From positions 1 to 12,266 of the forward strand of contig JBMNVE010000052.1 in assembly GCA_050946655.1 (NCBI GenBank): a stretch of DNA of 12,266 bases. Reading direction: 5' to 3'. This document shows, piece after piece, positions 1 to 7,619 of the stretch; the first letter of the stretch is position 1, and the number at the start of each line of letters is the position of its first letter. Position numbers and translations under genes: made by a program. This DNA comes from JAXGRD01 sp050946655 (GTDB lineage: Bacteria; Bacillota; Clostridia; Peptostreptococcales; Anaerovoracaceae). The notes beneath the pieces were generated by a model that saw only the letters and a program-made list of their open reading frames with translations, did no database searches and had not been told where the DNA came from.

Positions 1-304
1 CTTTCCTAACTAATCAGCCCGAAAACAGGTCAAATGTACAGAAACACTTAGAGGACCCTCCGCCGCCCCACAGCCAACGCCGCTCGTGCCCCAAGCCGGC
101 GCCCTCCCCCAAGCCGGCATCCATCCGACCCACATCCGAGGCCCGAGGAAGACAGAAATTCTCCACTTACCCACATACGGCCCAGAGCCACGCCGGCCAA
201 GAGGAGAAGAAAAGGAACAATGCCAAATTTCCAGGTGGCGAAGCACCCCCGACAGAGGGGTGGAAATAATTTACAATTACTTAGGATATGTATTAGAGAT
301 TAAG

Positions 305-329
305 AGCCCCCTAAAAGGGCTTTAATTTT
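305..329 (+). terminator. Intrinsic terminator-like hairpin upstream of gyrB
   Basis: AGCCC (305-309) pairs with GGGCT (317-321) across a 7-nt loop and is followed by TTTAATTTT (321-329). The stem is only 5 bp but GC-rich, and the T-tract is good. It probably ends transcription entering from the left, isolating the gyrB promoter. A second possible stem lies just after it, TTCCC (328-332) with GGGAA (348-352). Confidence 0.6.
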
Positions 330-387
330 CCCGTTAAGGCCCGAAGGGGGAAGGAATTACAAGATCATGACTATCGGCACAACAGGC

Positions 388-416
388 TTGTAAAATCGTC
401 CTTTTTGATGTACAAT
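388..416 (+). promoter_or_regulatory. Sigma-A-type promoter for the gyrB operon
   Basis: A TTGTAA -35 element (388-393) and TACAAT -10 element (411-416) are separated by exactly 17 nt. The start of transcription would fall near 422-424, about 34 nt before the gyrB ATG at 457, leaving a short leader with the ribosome binding site GAGGTG at 442-447. Confidence 0.75.
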
Positions 417-456
417 GTAGAAGTCGATATTGGAAAAAAATGAGGTGAATAAGTAT

Positions 457-2397
457 ATGGCAGCAGATACACAGAGACAGAAATATGATGCGGAACAGAT
501 ACAAGTATTGGAAGGCCTGGAGGCGGTAAGAAAACGACCCGGTATGTATATCGGTTCTACCGGCGAAAAGGGTCTTCATCATTTAGTATATGAAATCGTA
601 GATAACTCCGTGGACGAAGCTTTGGCAGGCTTTTGTTCCACCATTACGGTGACCATCCAAAAGGATAATTCCGTTACGGTGGAAGATGACGGCAGAGGGA
701 TGCCCGTAGATGATCATCCAAAACTCCACATGCCTGCAGTTGAGGTGATCCACGGCGTTCTCCATGCGGGAGGAAAGTTCGGCGGCGGCGGATACAAGGT
801 GTCCGGCGGTCTTCACGGGGTTGGGGCTTCCGTCGTTAACGCCCTGTCTACCAGGATGGAGGTTGAAGTCAAACGAAACGGAAAGGTCTACCTTCTGGTC
901 ATGTCCAGGGGGAAGACCATTGAAAAGCTCAAGGAAATCGGGGATTCCAGAAGGACCGGATCCAAGACCACCTTCTGGCCTGACGGTGAGATTTTCGATG
1001 AGGTGGAGTTCGACTATGGGACGCTCCAGTACCGCTTCCGGGAGATGGCCTTTTTGAACAAGGGGCTGAAGATCAGACTTAGAGATGAGAGAGCCGGACA
1101 GAAGAGGAAGGATGAGTTCCACTACGAGGGAGGGATCCGGGAGTTCGTGCGCTATCAAAACGAAAAGAAGGAGCCCATTCACGAGGACATCGTCTACTTT
1201 GAAAAGACGGGAAAGGTCCAGAGCGATAAGGGCGGGGATATGGAGGTGGAGATCGCCCTCCAGTACACTAGCGGATACAGTGAAGTGACCCTTTCCTATG
1301 CCAATAACATCAACACCACCGATGGCGGATACCATATGGTGGGATTCAAGTCTGCGTTGACTAAGGTCATCAACGAGTATGCCAGGAGAAGCAACCTACT
1401 GAAAGAAAAGGAAGAAGCCCTCTCCGGAGATGACGTTCGTGAAGGGATCACGGCCATCATTGCGGTGAAGCTTTCCAACCCGCAGTTTGAAGGCCAGACC
1501 AAGGCTAGGCTCGGAAACAGCGAAATGAGGGGGTTTGTGGAGAGGGCCACCAATGAAAACCTCATGGCCTTCCTTCAGGAGAACCCTAATCAAGCCAAAA
1601 AGATCATACAGAAGTGCATCGATGCGGCCAGGGCCAGGAAGGCGGCCAAGAAGGCCAGGGATACCGTGCGCGGAGACAGCATGAACAGCTTCTCTCTTCC
1701 CGGGAAACTGGCGGACTGCTCCGAAAAGGACCCGGCCATCAGTGAAATCTTCCTGGTAGAGGGAGACTCCGCCGGTGGAAGCGCCAAACAGGGCAGGGAC
1801 CGAAAGAGACAGGCGGTCCTTCCTTTGAGGGGAAAGATCCTCAACGTGGAGAAGGCCAGAATGGACCGTGTCCTCAGTTCCGATGAGATCCGCAACATGA
1901 TCACCGCCTTCGGCTGCGGCATCGGTGACGAGTTTGACATTGAAAAACTGAGATACCATAAGATCATCATCATGACCGACGCGGACGTGGACGGAGCCCA
2001 CATCAGGACGCTCCTGTTGACCTTCTTCTATCGTCACATGACGCCGCTCATCGAGGGTGGCTATGTGTATGCGGCCCAGCCGCCCCTGTTCATGACCAAG
2101 AAGGGCAAGGAAGTTCATTACACCTACTCGGAGCGAGAACAGGAAAAACTGATGAAGTCCCTAGAAGATAAGCCGGGGAAGGCGGACATCCAAAGGTACA
2201 AGGGTCTTGGAGAGATGAGCTTCCAGCAGCTTTGGGAGACCACCATGGACTTTAAGACCAGGACGCTGGTCCAGATCACCTTGGACGACGTAGCAGCGGC
2301 AGATGACATCTTCACCACCCTCATGGGGGACAAGGTGCCGCCGCGAAAGAAATTCATTGAAGAAAATGCCAAATACGTACAGCATTTAGACATATAG
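457..2397 (+). CDS. gyrB: DNA gyrase subunit B
   Basis: ATPase subunit of DNA gyrase, which with GyrA introduces negative supercoils using ATP. The GHKL ATPase motifs are present near the N-terminus: the N-box YEIVDNSVDEALAG, the G1 box EDDGRGMPVD and the glycine-rich lid GGKFGGGGYKVSGGLHGVG. The TOPRIM domain follows, with EGDSAGG (residues 435-441) and DADVDG (from 508), and the C-terminal RYKGLGEM motif. At 646 residues it has the length usual for Bacillota GyrB. I chose ATG 457 because GAGGTG (442-447) sits 9 nt upstream. A TTG at 430 would add nine residues but lies about 7 nt from the predicted transcription start and has no ribosome binding site. gyrA follows after 10 nt. Confidence 0.97.
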   Translation: MAADTQRQKYDAEQIQVLEGLEAVRKRPGMYIGSTGEKGLHHLVYEIVDNSVDEALAGFCSTITVTIQKDNSVTVEDDGRGMPVDDHPKLHMPAVEVIHGVLHAGGKFGGGGYKVSGGLHGVGASVVNALSTRMEVEVKRNGKVYLLVMSRGKTIEKLKEIGDSRRTGSKTTFWPDGEIFDEVEFDYGTLQYRFREMAFLNKGLKIRLRDERAGQKRKDEFHYEGGIREFVRYQNEKKEPIHEDIVYFEKTGKVQSDKGGDMEVEIALQYTSGYSEVTLSYANNINTTDGGYHMVGFKSALTKVINEYARRSNLLKEKEEALSGDDVREGITAIIAVKLSNPQFEGQTKARLGNSEMRGFVERATNENLMAFLQENPNQAKKIIQKCIDAARARKAAKKARDTVRGDSMNSFSLPGKLADCSEKDPAISEIFLVEGDSAGGSAKQGRDRKRQAVLPLRGKILNVEKARMDRVLSSDEIRNMITAFGCGIGDEFDIEKLRYHKIIIMTDADVDGAHIRTLLLTFFYRHMTPLIEGGYVYAAQPPLFMTKKGKEVHYTYSEREQEKLMKSLEDKPGKADIQRYKGLGEMSFQQLWETTMDFKTRTLVQITLDDVAAADDIFTTLMGDKVPPRKKFIEENAKYVQHLDI

Positions 2398-2407
2398 GGG
2401 AGGTTAC

Positions 2408-4930
2408 ATGGCAAATTTACTAGAAGACCAGAAAATGATACAACACGAAATCCATAGTGAGATGAAGACATCCTACATCGACTATGCGATGAGTGTCATT
2501 ATCGGAAGAGCGCTTCCCGATGTGAGAGACGGCATGAAGCCGGTGCACAGAAGGATACTTTACGGGATGAGCGAGCTGGGGGTCACCCCGGACAAACCAT
2601 ATAAAAAGTCGGCCCGTATCGTGGGTGAAGTCATGGGTAAGTTCCACCCCCACGGCGACTCTTCCATCTACGATGCCATGGTGCGCATGGCCCAGGACTT
2701 CTCCACCAGATATCTCTTGGTGGACGGTCACGGTAACTTCGGCTCCATAGACGGAGACGGAGCGGCAGCCATGCGATATACCGAGGCGAGAATGTCCCAC
2801 TTCTCCCTGAACATGCTGCGGGATATCGAGAAGGACACCGTGGATTTCATGCCCAACTTCGACGAAGAGGAAATGGAACCGACGGTTCTTCCCAGTAGAT
2901 ATCCCAACCTTCTCGTCAACGGAAGCAACGGCATCGCCGTGGGCATGGCCACATCCATTCCTCCCCACAACCTGGGAGAGGTGATCGATGCTGCCGTAAA
3001 GATGATCGATGATGAAAACTGCACCATAGAGGATCTGGTCAAGATCGTAAAGGGGCCGGATTTCCCCACCGGTGGCATCATCATGGGCAAGAACGGCGCC
3101 AAGGAAGCCTACCGAAAGGGACAGGGCAGGGTGATGGTCCGAGCCAAGACCGATATTGAAGAGACCAAGAAGGGGCGGACCCAGATCGTTGTGTCGGAAA
3201 TTCCCTTCCAAATCAATAAGTCCAGGCTCATCGAGAAGATCGCCACCCTGGTGAAGGAAAAGAAGATCGATGGAATTTCCTACATCAGGGATGAGTCCAA
3301 CCGAGACGGGATGCGCATCGTCATTGAGCTGAAGCGGGATGCCAATCCTCAGATCACCCTCAATCGCCTGTTCAAGCAGACACAGCTCCAGGCTTCATAC
3401 TCCATGATCATGCTGGCCTTGGTGGACGGAGAGCCGAAGATCCTGACCCTGTATGATATTCTGGATGAATATTTGAAGCACCAAAAGAACGTTCTCACCA
3501 GGAGGACCATATTTGACCTGAACAAAGCGGAAGCAAGGGCCCACATCTTGGAAGGTCTTCGCATTGCTCTGGATAACATCGACGAGGTGATCAAGACCAT
3601 AAGGGCCAGCTACGACAACGCAAAGGTCCAGTTGATGGAAAAGTTCGGTCTTTCCGAGCTTCAAGCCCAGGCCATACTGGATATGAGGCTGGCCAGGCTT
3701 CAAGGGCTGGAACGTGAGAAGATCGAAAACGAATATGCGGAACTCCAGAAAAAAATTGCTTACTACAAGGAGTTATTGGCCGATGAGAAGAAACTCATGG
3801 GCGTTGTCAAGGACGAGATGCTGGAGATCAAGGAGAAGTGGTCGGATAAGCGCAGAACCAAGATCGTGGCTGCGGTGGATGAGTTCGATGAAGAAGACTT
3901 GATCGAGGAAGAGTCCGTTGCCATTACCTTGACCCACCTGGGCTACATCAAAAGGATCCCTGCGGATACCTATAAGACCCAGAAGCGGGGAGGCAAGGGC
4001 ATCATGGGTGTCACCACCAGAGAGAACGACTTTGTCAAGGATCTGATCATGACATCCACCCATGAATATTTGATGTTCTTCACCAACTTCGGTAAGGCCC
4101 ACAAGATCAAGGCCTACGAGGTCCCCGAAGCCAACCGCACCGCCAAGGGCACACCGGCAGTGAACTTCCTCAACTTGATGCAGCGGGAGCGGATCAATGC
4201 GGTGATCCCCATCAAGGATTTCAGTGAAGAAAAGTACTTAATCGCCGTGACCAAATATGGTACAATCAAAAAGACGCCCCTCTCCGATTTCGATACCAAC
4301 CGAAAGACCGGGCTCATCGCCATTAAACTGAAAGACGGAGATGAGCTGGTGGGCATCAGGGAAACAGGAGGCGATGATAACGTGATCATCGTCACCAAGG
4401 AAGGCAAGTGCATCGCCTTTTCGGAGAATGACGTTCGCCCCATGGGCAGAGCGGCCGGTGGCGTGCGGGCCATCAAGTTGGAAGAAGGAGACGAGGTGGT
4501 ATCCATGAGTTTGGTCAAGCCCGACGAAGAATTGCTCGTGGTCACACAAAAGGGCTACGGCAAGCGTACGCCGGTTTGTGAATACAAGATCCAGGCACGG
4601 GGAGGCAAGGGCCTTCTCACCTATGATAAGTCCAAGTTCAAGCGGACAGGCGAACTGATCGGCGCCATGGTGGTGGACGAGGATGATGAGGTTCTTCTCA
4701 TCAACTCCGATGGAGTCATCATACGCATCGAAGCCTGCGGCGTCAGCAAGCTGGGCAGGGCCACACAAGGTGTAAAAATCATGCGGATCAAGGACGATGC
4801 CAATATCATTTCCATGGCCAAGGTGATCCCGGAAGATGAGGAAGAGGAAGAAGAATCGGAAGCTGAGGCAACCGAGACATCAGGGGCGCCGGCCCCCGGC
4901 CAAATGGAGATCAAAACGGAGGAAAAATAA
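2408..4930 (+). CDS. gyrA: DNA gyrase subunit A
   Basis: DNA cleavage and rejoining subunit of gyrase, 840 residues. The catalytic tyrosine is Y124 within AAMRYTEARMS. The quinolone-resistance region reads HPHGDSSIYDAM, with S85 and D89 at the positions of E. coli S83 and D87, so no classic resistance change is seen. The GyrA-box QKRGGKG (residues 525-531) identifies gyrase rather than ParC, and a related QARGGKG recurs at 729-735 in the C-terminal beta-pinwheel. The protein ends in an acidic tail (runs of E, then an Ala/Pro/Gly stretch), common in gyrases. The ribosome binding site GGGAGG (2398-2403) overlaps the end of the gyrB stop region. The next gene starts immediately after the stop codon, and its ribosome binding site lies inside gyrA. 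Confidence 0.98.
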   Translation: MANLLEDQKMIQHEIHSEMKTSYIDYAMSVIIGRALPDVRDGMKPVHRRILYGMSELGVTPDKPYKKSARIVGEVMGKFHPHGDSSIYDAMVRMAQDFSTRYLLVDGHGNFGSIDGDGAAAMRYTEARMSHFSLNMLRDIEKDTVDFMPNFDEEEMEPTVLPSRYPNLLVNGSNGIAVGMATSIPPHNLGEVIDAAVKMIDDENCTIEDLVKIVKGPDFPTGGIIMGKNGAKEAYRKGQGRVMVRAKTDIEETKKGRTQIVVSEIPFQINKSRLIEKIATLVKEKKIDGISYIRDESNRDGMRIVIELKRDANPQITLNRLFKQTQLQASYSMIMLALVDGEPKILTLYDILDEYLKHQKNVLTRRTIFDLNKAEARAHILEGLRIALDNIDEVIKTIRASYDNAKVQLMEKFGLSELQAQAILDMRLARLQGLEREKIENEYAELQKKIAYYKELLADEKKLMGVVKDEMLEIKEKWSDKRRTKIVAAVDEFDEEDLIEEESVAITLTHLGYIKRIPADTYKTQKRGGKGIMGVTTRENDFVKDLIMTSTHEYLMFFTNFGKAHKIKAYEVPEANRTAKGTPAVNFLNLMQRERINAVIPIKDFSEEKYLIAVTKYGTIKKTPLSDFDTNRKTGLIAIKLKDGDELVGIRETGGDDNVIIVTKEGKCIAFSENDVRPMGRAAGGVRAIKLEEGDEVVSMSLVKPDEELLVVTQKGYGKRTPVCEYKIQARGGKGLLTYDKSKFKRTGELIGAMVVDEDDEVLLINSDGVIIRIEACGVSKLGRATQGVKIMRIKDDANIISMAKVIPEDEEEEEESEAEATETSGAPAPGQMEIKTEEK

Positions 4931-5341
4931 ATGACGGATATTTTTAAAATGAAAATACCGGGAAATCCGGCATACATACAAATTGCAAAGATGGCCATCG
5001 GCTCTGCCTCGGCCATCGAAGGGTTTGACTTTGAATGCATCGAGGATATCAAGATCGCTGTGGCGGAGGCATGTAAAATCGTTACCTGCCACGGCTCCCC
5101 CGGGTGGAGCGAGTCCTATGAGGTTTGCTGCACTAGAGAGGGGGACTCCATCATCATCAATGTGACGGACTTTGAAGGGACCCACGGGGTGAAGAAAACG
5201 GAAAAGAGACCTTGCCTGGACTGTTCCAGGGAGGGGGACTTGAGTTTACAGGTGATCAAATCTCTTATGGATGAGGTAGAGATCATCCCCATGGGCAAGG
5301 GCTACAAGAGCATCATCATGGTAAAGAAATATGCAGAATAA
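4931..5341 (+). CDS. rsbW: RsbW-like anti-sigma factor with degenerate kinase motifs
   Basis: 136-residue protein of the RsbW/SpoIIAB type, recognised from EDIKIAVAEAC (38-48), SLMDEVEI (111-118), its size and the adjacent sigma gene. Family members bind a SigB/SigF-type sigma factor and phosphorylate an RsbV-type antagonist. Here the nucleotide-binding boxes are altered. The N-box glutamate E46 remains, but the Mg-coordinating Asn position is I50. The G1 DxGxG reads D80-F-E-G-T84, and the glycine-rich G2 box reads GDLSLQ (102-107). There are seven cysteines (36, 48, 53, 66, 67, 95, 98), with C95-L-D-C98 in the ATP-lid region. Kinase activity is therefore doubtful, though sigma binding may persist. 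The start directly abuts the gyrA stop, with ribosome binding site GGAGG (4918-4922) 8 nt upstream. No rsbV homologue lies nearby. Family assignment is fairly secure; mechanism is inference. Confidence 0.8.
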   Translation: MTDIFKMKIPGNPAYIQIAKMAIGSASAIEGFDFECIEDIKIAVAEACKIVTCHGSPGWSESYEVCCTREGDSIIINVTDFEGTHGVKKTEKRPCLDCSREGDLSLQVIKSLMDEVEIIPMGKGYKSIIMVKKYAE

Positions 5342-6065
5342 GGAACGATTTGAGGAATACTACAAGACCAAAGATATAGAGCTGCGGAACCGTATCGTGG
5401 AGGACCACCTGTATATGGTGGATATTTTGATACGGAAATACCTGGGCAAGGGCATCGAGCGGGATGATCTTTATCAGGTAGGCGCCATGGCTCTCATTTC
5501 CGCCGTGGATCGCTTCGATCCCACCAAGGGCTTTGAGTTCAGCAGTTTCGCCACGCCTACCATACTGGGTGAGATCAAGAAGTACTTCCGGGACAAGGGG
5601 TGGAGCGTGAAAGTGCCCAGGCGCCTGAAGGAAATATCCGTCGCTCTTCCCAAGGTGAAGGAAGACTTGTCGGCCTCTTTGGGTCGGGTTCCCACCATTC
5701 CCGAAATCGCGGAACAGATGAATATCAAAGAAGAAGACGTTCTCCAAGCCATGGAGAGCAGCCTTGCTTACGGTGCCTACTCCCTGAACCAGCCCTTTGA
5801 TGATGAAGAAGGAAACAGTTCCGGGCCCATGCTTGAGAAGTTCATGGCCCAGGAAGATACAGGATACCGAGGACTTGAGCACAGGGAGATCATCGACACG
5901 GTGATGGACAGCCTCAACGATACCAACCGATTTATCTTTCGGGAGCGGTTCATCGAGGAAAAATCTCAAGCGGAGATCGCAAAATCCCTGGGGGTGTCCC
6001 AGATGACCATCAGTCGTGCGGAGAAGAATATCAAGGAGCGGTTCGCCAGCGAGCTGCGAAAGTAG
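5331..6065 (+). CDS. sigB: SigB/SigF-family RNA polymerase sigma factor
   Basis: 244-residue alternative sigma factor. Region 2 is clear: DDLYQVGAMALISAVDRFD (45-63) binds core polymerase, and FATPTILGEIKKYFRDKG (73-90) matches the -10-reading part. Region 3 spans about 101-145, including LGRVPTIPEIAEQMNI. Region 4 carries the -35-reading helix-turn-helix, QAEIAKSLGVSQMTIS (213-228). It overlaps the anti-sigma gene by 11 nt and has no obvious ribosome binding site, so translational coupling is likely and would keep the two proteins near equal amounts. Length and motifs fit general-stress SigB of Bacillota better than sporulation SigF or SigG, but SigF cannot be excluded from one sequence. Regulon unknown. 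Confidence 0.88.
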   Translation: MQNKERFEEYYKTKDIELRNRIVEDHLYMVDILIRKYLGKGIERDDLYQVGAMALISAVDRFDPTKGFEFSSFATPTILGEIKKYFRDKGWSVKVPRRLKEISVALPKVKEDLSASLGRVPTIPEIAEQMNIKEEDVLQAMESSLAYGAYSLNQPFDDEEGNSSGPMLEKFMAQEDTGYRGLEHREIIDTVMDSLNDTNRFIFRERFIEEKSQAEIAKSLGVSQMTISRAEKNIKERFASELRK

Positions 6066-6113
6066 GAATAAAGGAGACATTGCAAAGAAGCAAGAAAACA
6101 GGAGATAAAGCCA

Positions 6114-7097
6114 GTGAAAAGAGTATTTTCGGGCGTACAGCCCACAGGAAACATCCACATCGGGAACTATTTGGGCGCGCTGCGGCAGTTTATTGAACTG
6201 CAGGAAGACAATGAATGCATCTACTGCATCGTGGACCTCCACTCCATCACTCTTCCCCAGGACCCCAAAGCCCTGCGGGAGCACATCAAGGATGTGGCAG
6301 CGCTGTATTACGCCATCGGCCTGGATCCGGAAAAGTCCATCGTATTTGTCCAATCTGATGTCCCCGGCCATGCGGAACTATCCTGGATCCTCACCTGTAA
6401 TGCCTACACCGGCGAGCTTTCCAGGATGACCCAGTTCAAACAAAAAAGCAGGGATCAAGAATCGGCCCCCGCCGGTCTCTTCACCTACCCCATCCTCATG
6501 GCGGCAGACATCCTTCTCTACGATGCCAACATCGTGCCGGTGGGGAACGACCAAAAGCAGCACATCGAACTGTGCCGCGACCTGGCCATCCGCATCAACA
6601 ATAAGTATAAAAAGACCTTCGTTGTGCCCGAGGGAAGATACCTAAAGGAGGGCGCCAGGATCATGTCTCTGGACGATCCCACCGCCAAAATGAGCAAGAG
6701 CGCGGAAAACGATCACAGCCGCATCTCCCTCCTGGATACAGAATCTAAAATCAAGAAGAGCATCATGCGTGCAACCACCGATTCGGATGGAAGCATCCGT
6801 TTCGATATAGAGAATAAGCCGGGGATCAGTAACCTGCTGAACATCTACAGCTCCTTTTCGGGCAAATCCGTCGAAGAGCTGGAGCGGCAATACGAGGGAG
6901 CAGGTTACGGCACCTTCAAAAAGGACCTGGTGGACGTCACCGTAGAAGCCCTTCGCCCCATCAAGGAGCGATTCGCCCAAATCAGGGACTCGGAAGAACT
7001 GATCCAGATGCTGGAGGACGGCGCGGAGCGAGCCAACGCCATTGCCCAGCCGGTGATCCGGCGAGTGAAGGAGACCTTTGGACTTGGCCTTGGCTGA
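6114..7097 (+). CDS. trpS: Tryptophanyl-tRNA synthetase
   Basis: Class I aminoacyl-tRNA synthetase that charges tRNA-Trp, 327 residues, the usual bacterial length. The HIGH-type motif is GNIHIGNYLGA (12-22) and the KMSKS loop is AKMSKSAEND (191-200). The family motifs MAADILLYD (129-137) and VGNDQKQH (143-150) are intact. The start is GTG at 6114, preceded at 9 nt by AGGAG (6100-6104). Only 48 nt separate it from the sigma gene, with no terminator hairpin and no room for a T-box leader, so it is probably transcribed with the genes upstream and not controlled by uncharged tRNA-Trp here. Confidence 0.97.
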   Translation: MKRVFSGVQPTGNIHIGNYLGALRQFIELQEDNECIYCIVDLHSITLPQDPKALREHIKDVAALYYAIGLDPEKSIVFVQSDVPGHAELSWILTCNAYTGELSRMTQFKQKSRDQESAPAGLFTYPILMAADILLYDANIVPVGNDQKQHIELCRDLAIRINNKYKKTFVVPEGRYLKEGARIMSLDDPTAKMSKSAENDHSRISLLDTESKIKKSIMRATTDSDGSIRFDIENKPGISNLLNIYSSFSGKSVEELERQYEGAGYGTFKKDLVDVTVEALRPIKERFAQIRDSEELIQMLEDGAERANAIAQPVIRRVKETFGLGLG

Positions 7098-7347
7098 GGA
7101 GAGGTGCCGGCCCAAGGGCCGGGATTGGTGTTGAAATGAGCCGGGCATGACCGCGGCGGGCAGATAGGCGGACGGAGAGAGCTGGCCGGTGAAGAGCTGC
7201 CCAGGCTGCTCTGATGCTTAGCCGACCCGGTGATCCGGTGCCCAAGTGCCGTCCGACGGACGGAAAGGCGGATGGCGACGGAGGGAGATGGCCTAGACTA
7301 AATAGTGTAACCGCTAATAATCTTGGATTTCCTCTGACAAGGGCCCA

Positions 7348-7370
7348 ATGTCAGGATAAAATCCTGACAT
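7348..7370. repeat. Perfect 10-bp inverted repeat (hairpin)
   Basis: ATGTCAGGAT (7348-7357) and ATCCTGACAT (7361-7370) form a 10-bp stem with a 3-nt AAA loop. It is followed by CTTCCTATCT rather than a T-run, so it is not a standard terminator. An extra copy of CTGACA at 7334-7339 could pair with TGTCAG (7349-7354) instead, giving an alternative fold. Confidence 0.7.
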
Positions 7371-7418
7371 CTTCCTATCTAGCATGGATTGTCTGGATTA
7401 TCCACTTTAGCAAGTGAA

Positions 7419-7455
7419 AGCAACCTGTTGTATATACAACAGGTTGCTGCTTTTT
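7419..7455 (+). terminator. Strong intrinsic terminator
   Basis: AGCAACCTGTTGT (7419-7431) pairs perfectly with ACAACAGGTTGCT (7436-7448) around an ATAT loop, a 13-bp stem. It is followed by GC and then TTTTT (7451-7455). This is the best terminator in the window and most likely ends the gyrB-to-trpS transcript, although it lies 320 nt past the trpS stop. Confidence 0.88.
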
Positions 7456-7534
7456 AAGGGTTTTGGCGTGTTCAAAATCCTAATTTTTGGCCCCAAAAAG
7501 GCGTTTTACCAGATTTTTGCTGTTCGCCATACGG

Positions 7535-7557
7535 AAAACGCGGTTCGCCGCGAACCG
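7535..7557 (-). terminator. Possible terminator for plsC
   Basis: Read on the minus strand, CGGTTCG and CGAACCG (arms at 7551-7557 and 7541-7547) form a 7-bp stem with a 3-nt loop, followed by CGTTTTCC. The T-run is short. Its position, 63 nt past the plsC stop, fits termination of that gene. Confidence 0.5.
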
Positions 7558-7619
7558 GTCACCGCCGATCCCGGCCCTGCTCAATCGCTACAGACCGCCG
7601 GCTGGTCATAAAGCCCCGA

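Larger units (their letters stand above)
1..429. other. Non-coding region upstream of gyrB
   Basis: No convincing gene is seen in these 429 nt. Roughly 56-200 is strikingly C-rich on the plus strand and contains a 12-nt direct repeat CCCCAAGCCGGC (89-100 and 107-118, period 18) and a 7-nt repeat CATCCGA (122-128 and 133-139). Around 190-220 the plus strand becomes purine-rich. From about 250 it turns AT-rich and leads into a terminator-like hairpin and then the gyrB promoter. The usual gyrB neighbour in Bacillota (recF, or a small remB/DUF370 gene) is not visible here. Confidence 0.7.
7098..7619. other. Structured non-coding region between trpS and plsC
   Basis: 522 nt with no convincing coding sequence. 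The first 200 nt are GC-rich, with a hairpin CCGGCCC/GGGCCGG (7107-7113 with 7116-7122) lacking a T-tract and another CCGTCC/GGACGG (7249-7254 with 7258-7263). Composition then falls, and two long perfect hairpins follow (7348-7370 and 7419-7448), the second a terminator. From 7456 to 7619 there is a TTTTTGG/CCAAAAA inverted repeat (7484-7499) and a GGTTCG hairpin (7541-7557). No clear promoter was found inside, so the left half may be a long 3' untranslated region of trpS. A separate small RNA is possible but not shown. Confidence 0.6.

Noticed and set aside
220..303. 27-codon ATG frame after a purine-rich stretch (GAGGAG at 201-206)
   Set aside because: Spacing to the purine-rich site is poor and the product resembles nothing known; not enough to call a small gene.
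14..325. Open plus-strand frame through the C-rich leader, with possible GTG start at 86
   Set aside because: No ribosome binding site, low-complexity Pro/Ala/Arg-rich product, ends inside the terminator-like hairpin; best explained by few stop codons in C-rich DNA.
583..4768. Long minus-strand open frames opposite gyrB and gyrA
   Set aside because: They mirror codon structure of the well-supported gyrase genes and show no recognisable domains.
6080..6196. TTG start just after AAGGAG, out of frame with trpS
   Set aside because: Spacing is too short, the frame mostly overlaps trpS and the product is not protein-like; trpS has its own good site at 6100-6104.
7398..7406. TTATCCACT, one mismatch from a DnaA box
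   Set aside because: A single copy with no cluster and no AT-rich unwinding element; insufficient for an origin call.
7484..7499. TTTTTGG/CCAAAAA inverted repeat
   Set aside because: Only a 2-nt loop and AT-rich arms; could be chance and has no clear role as a terminator on either strand.
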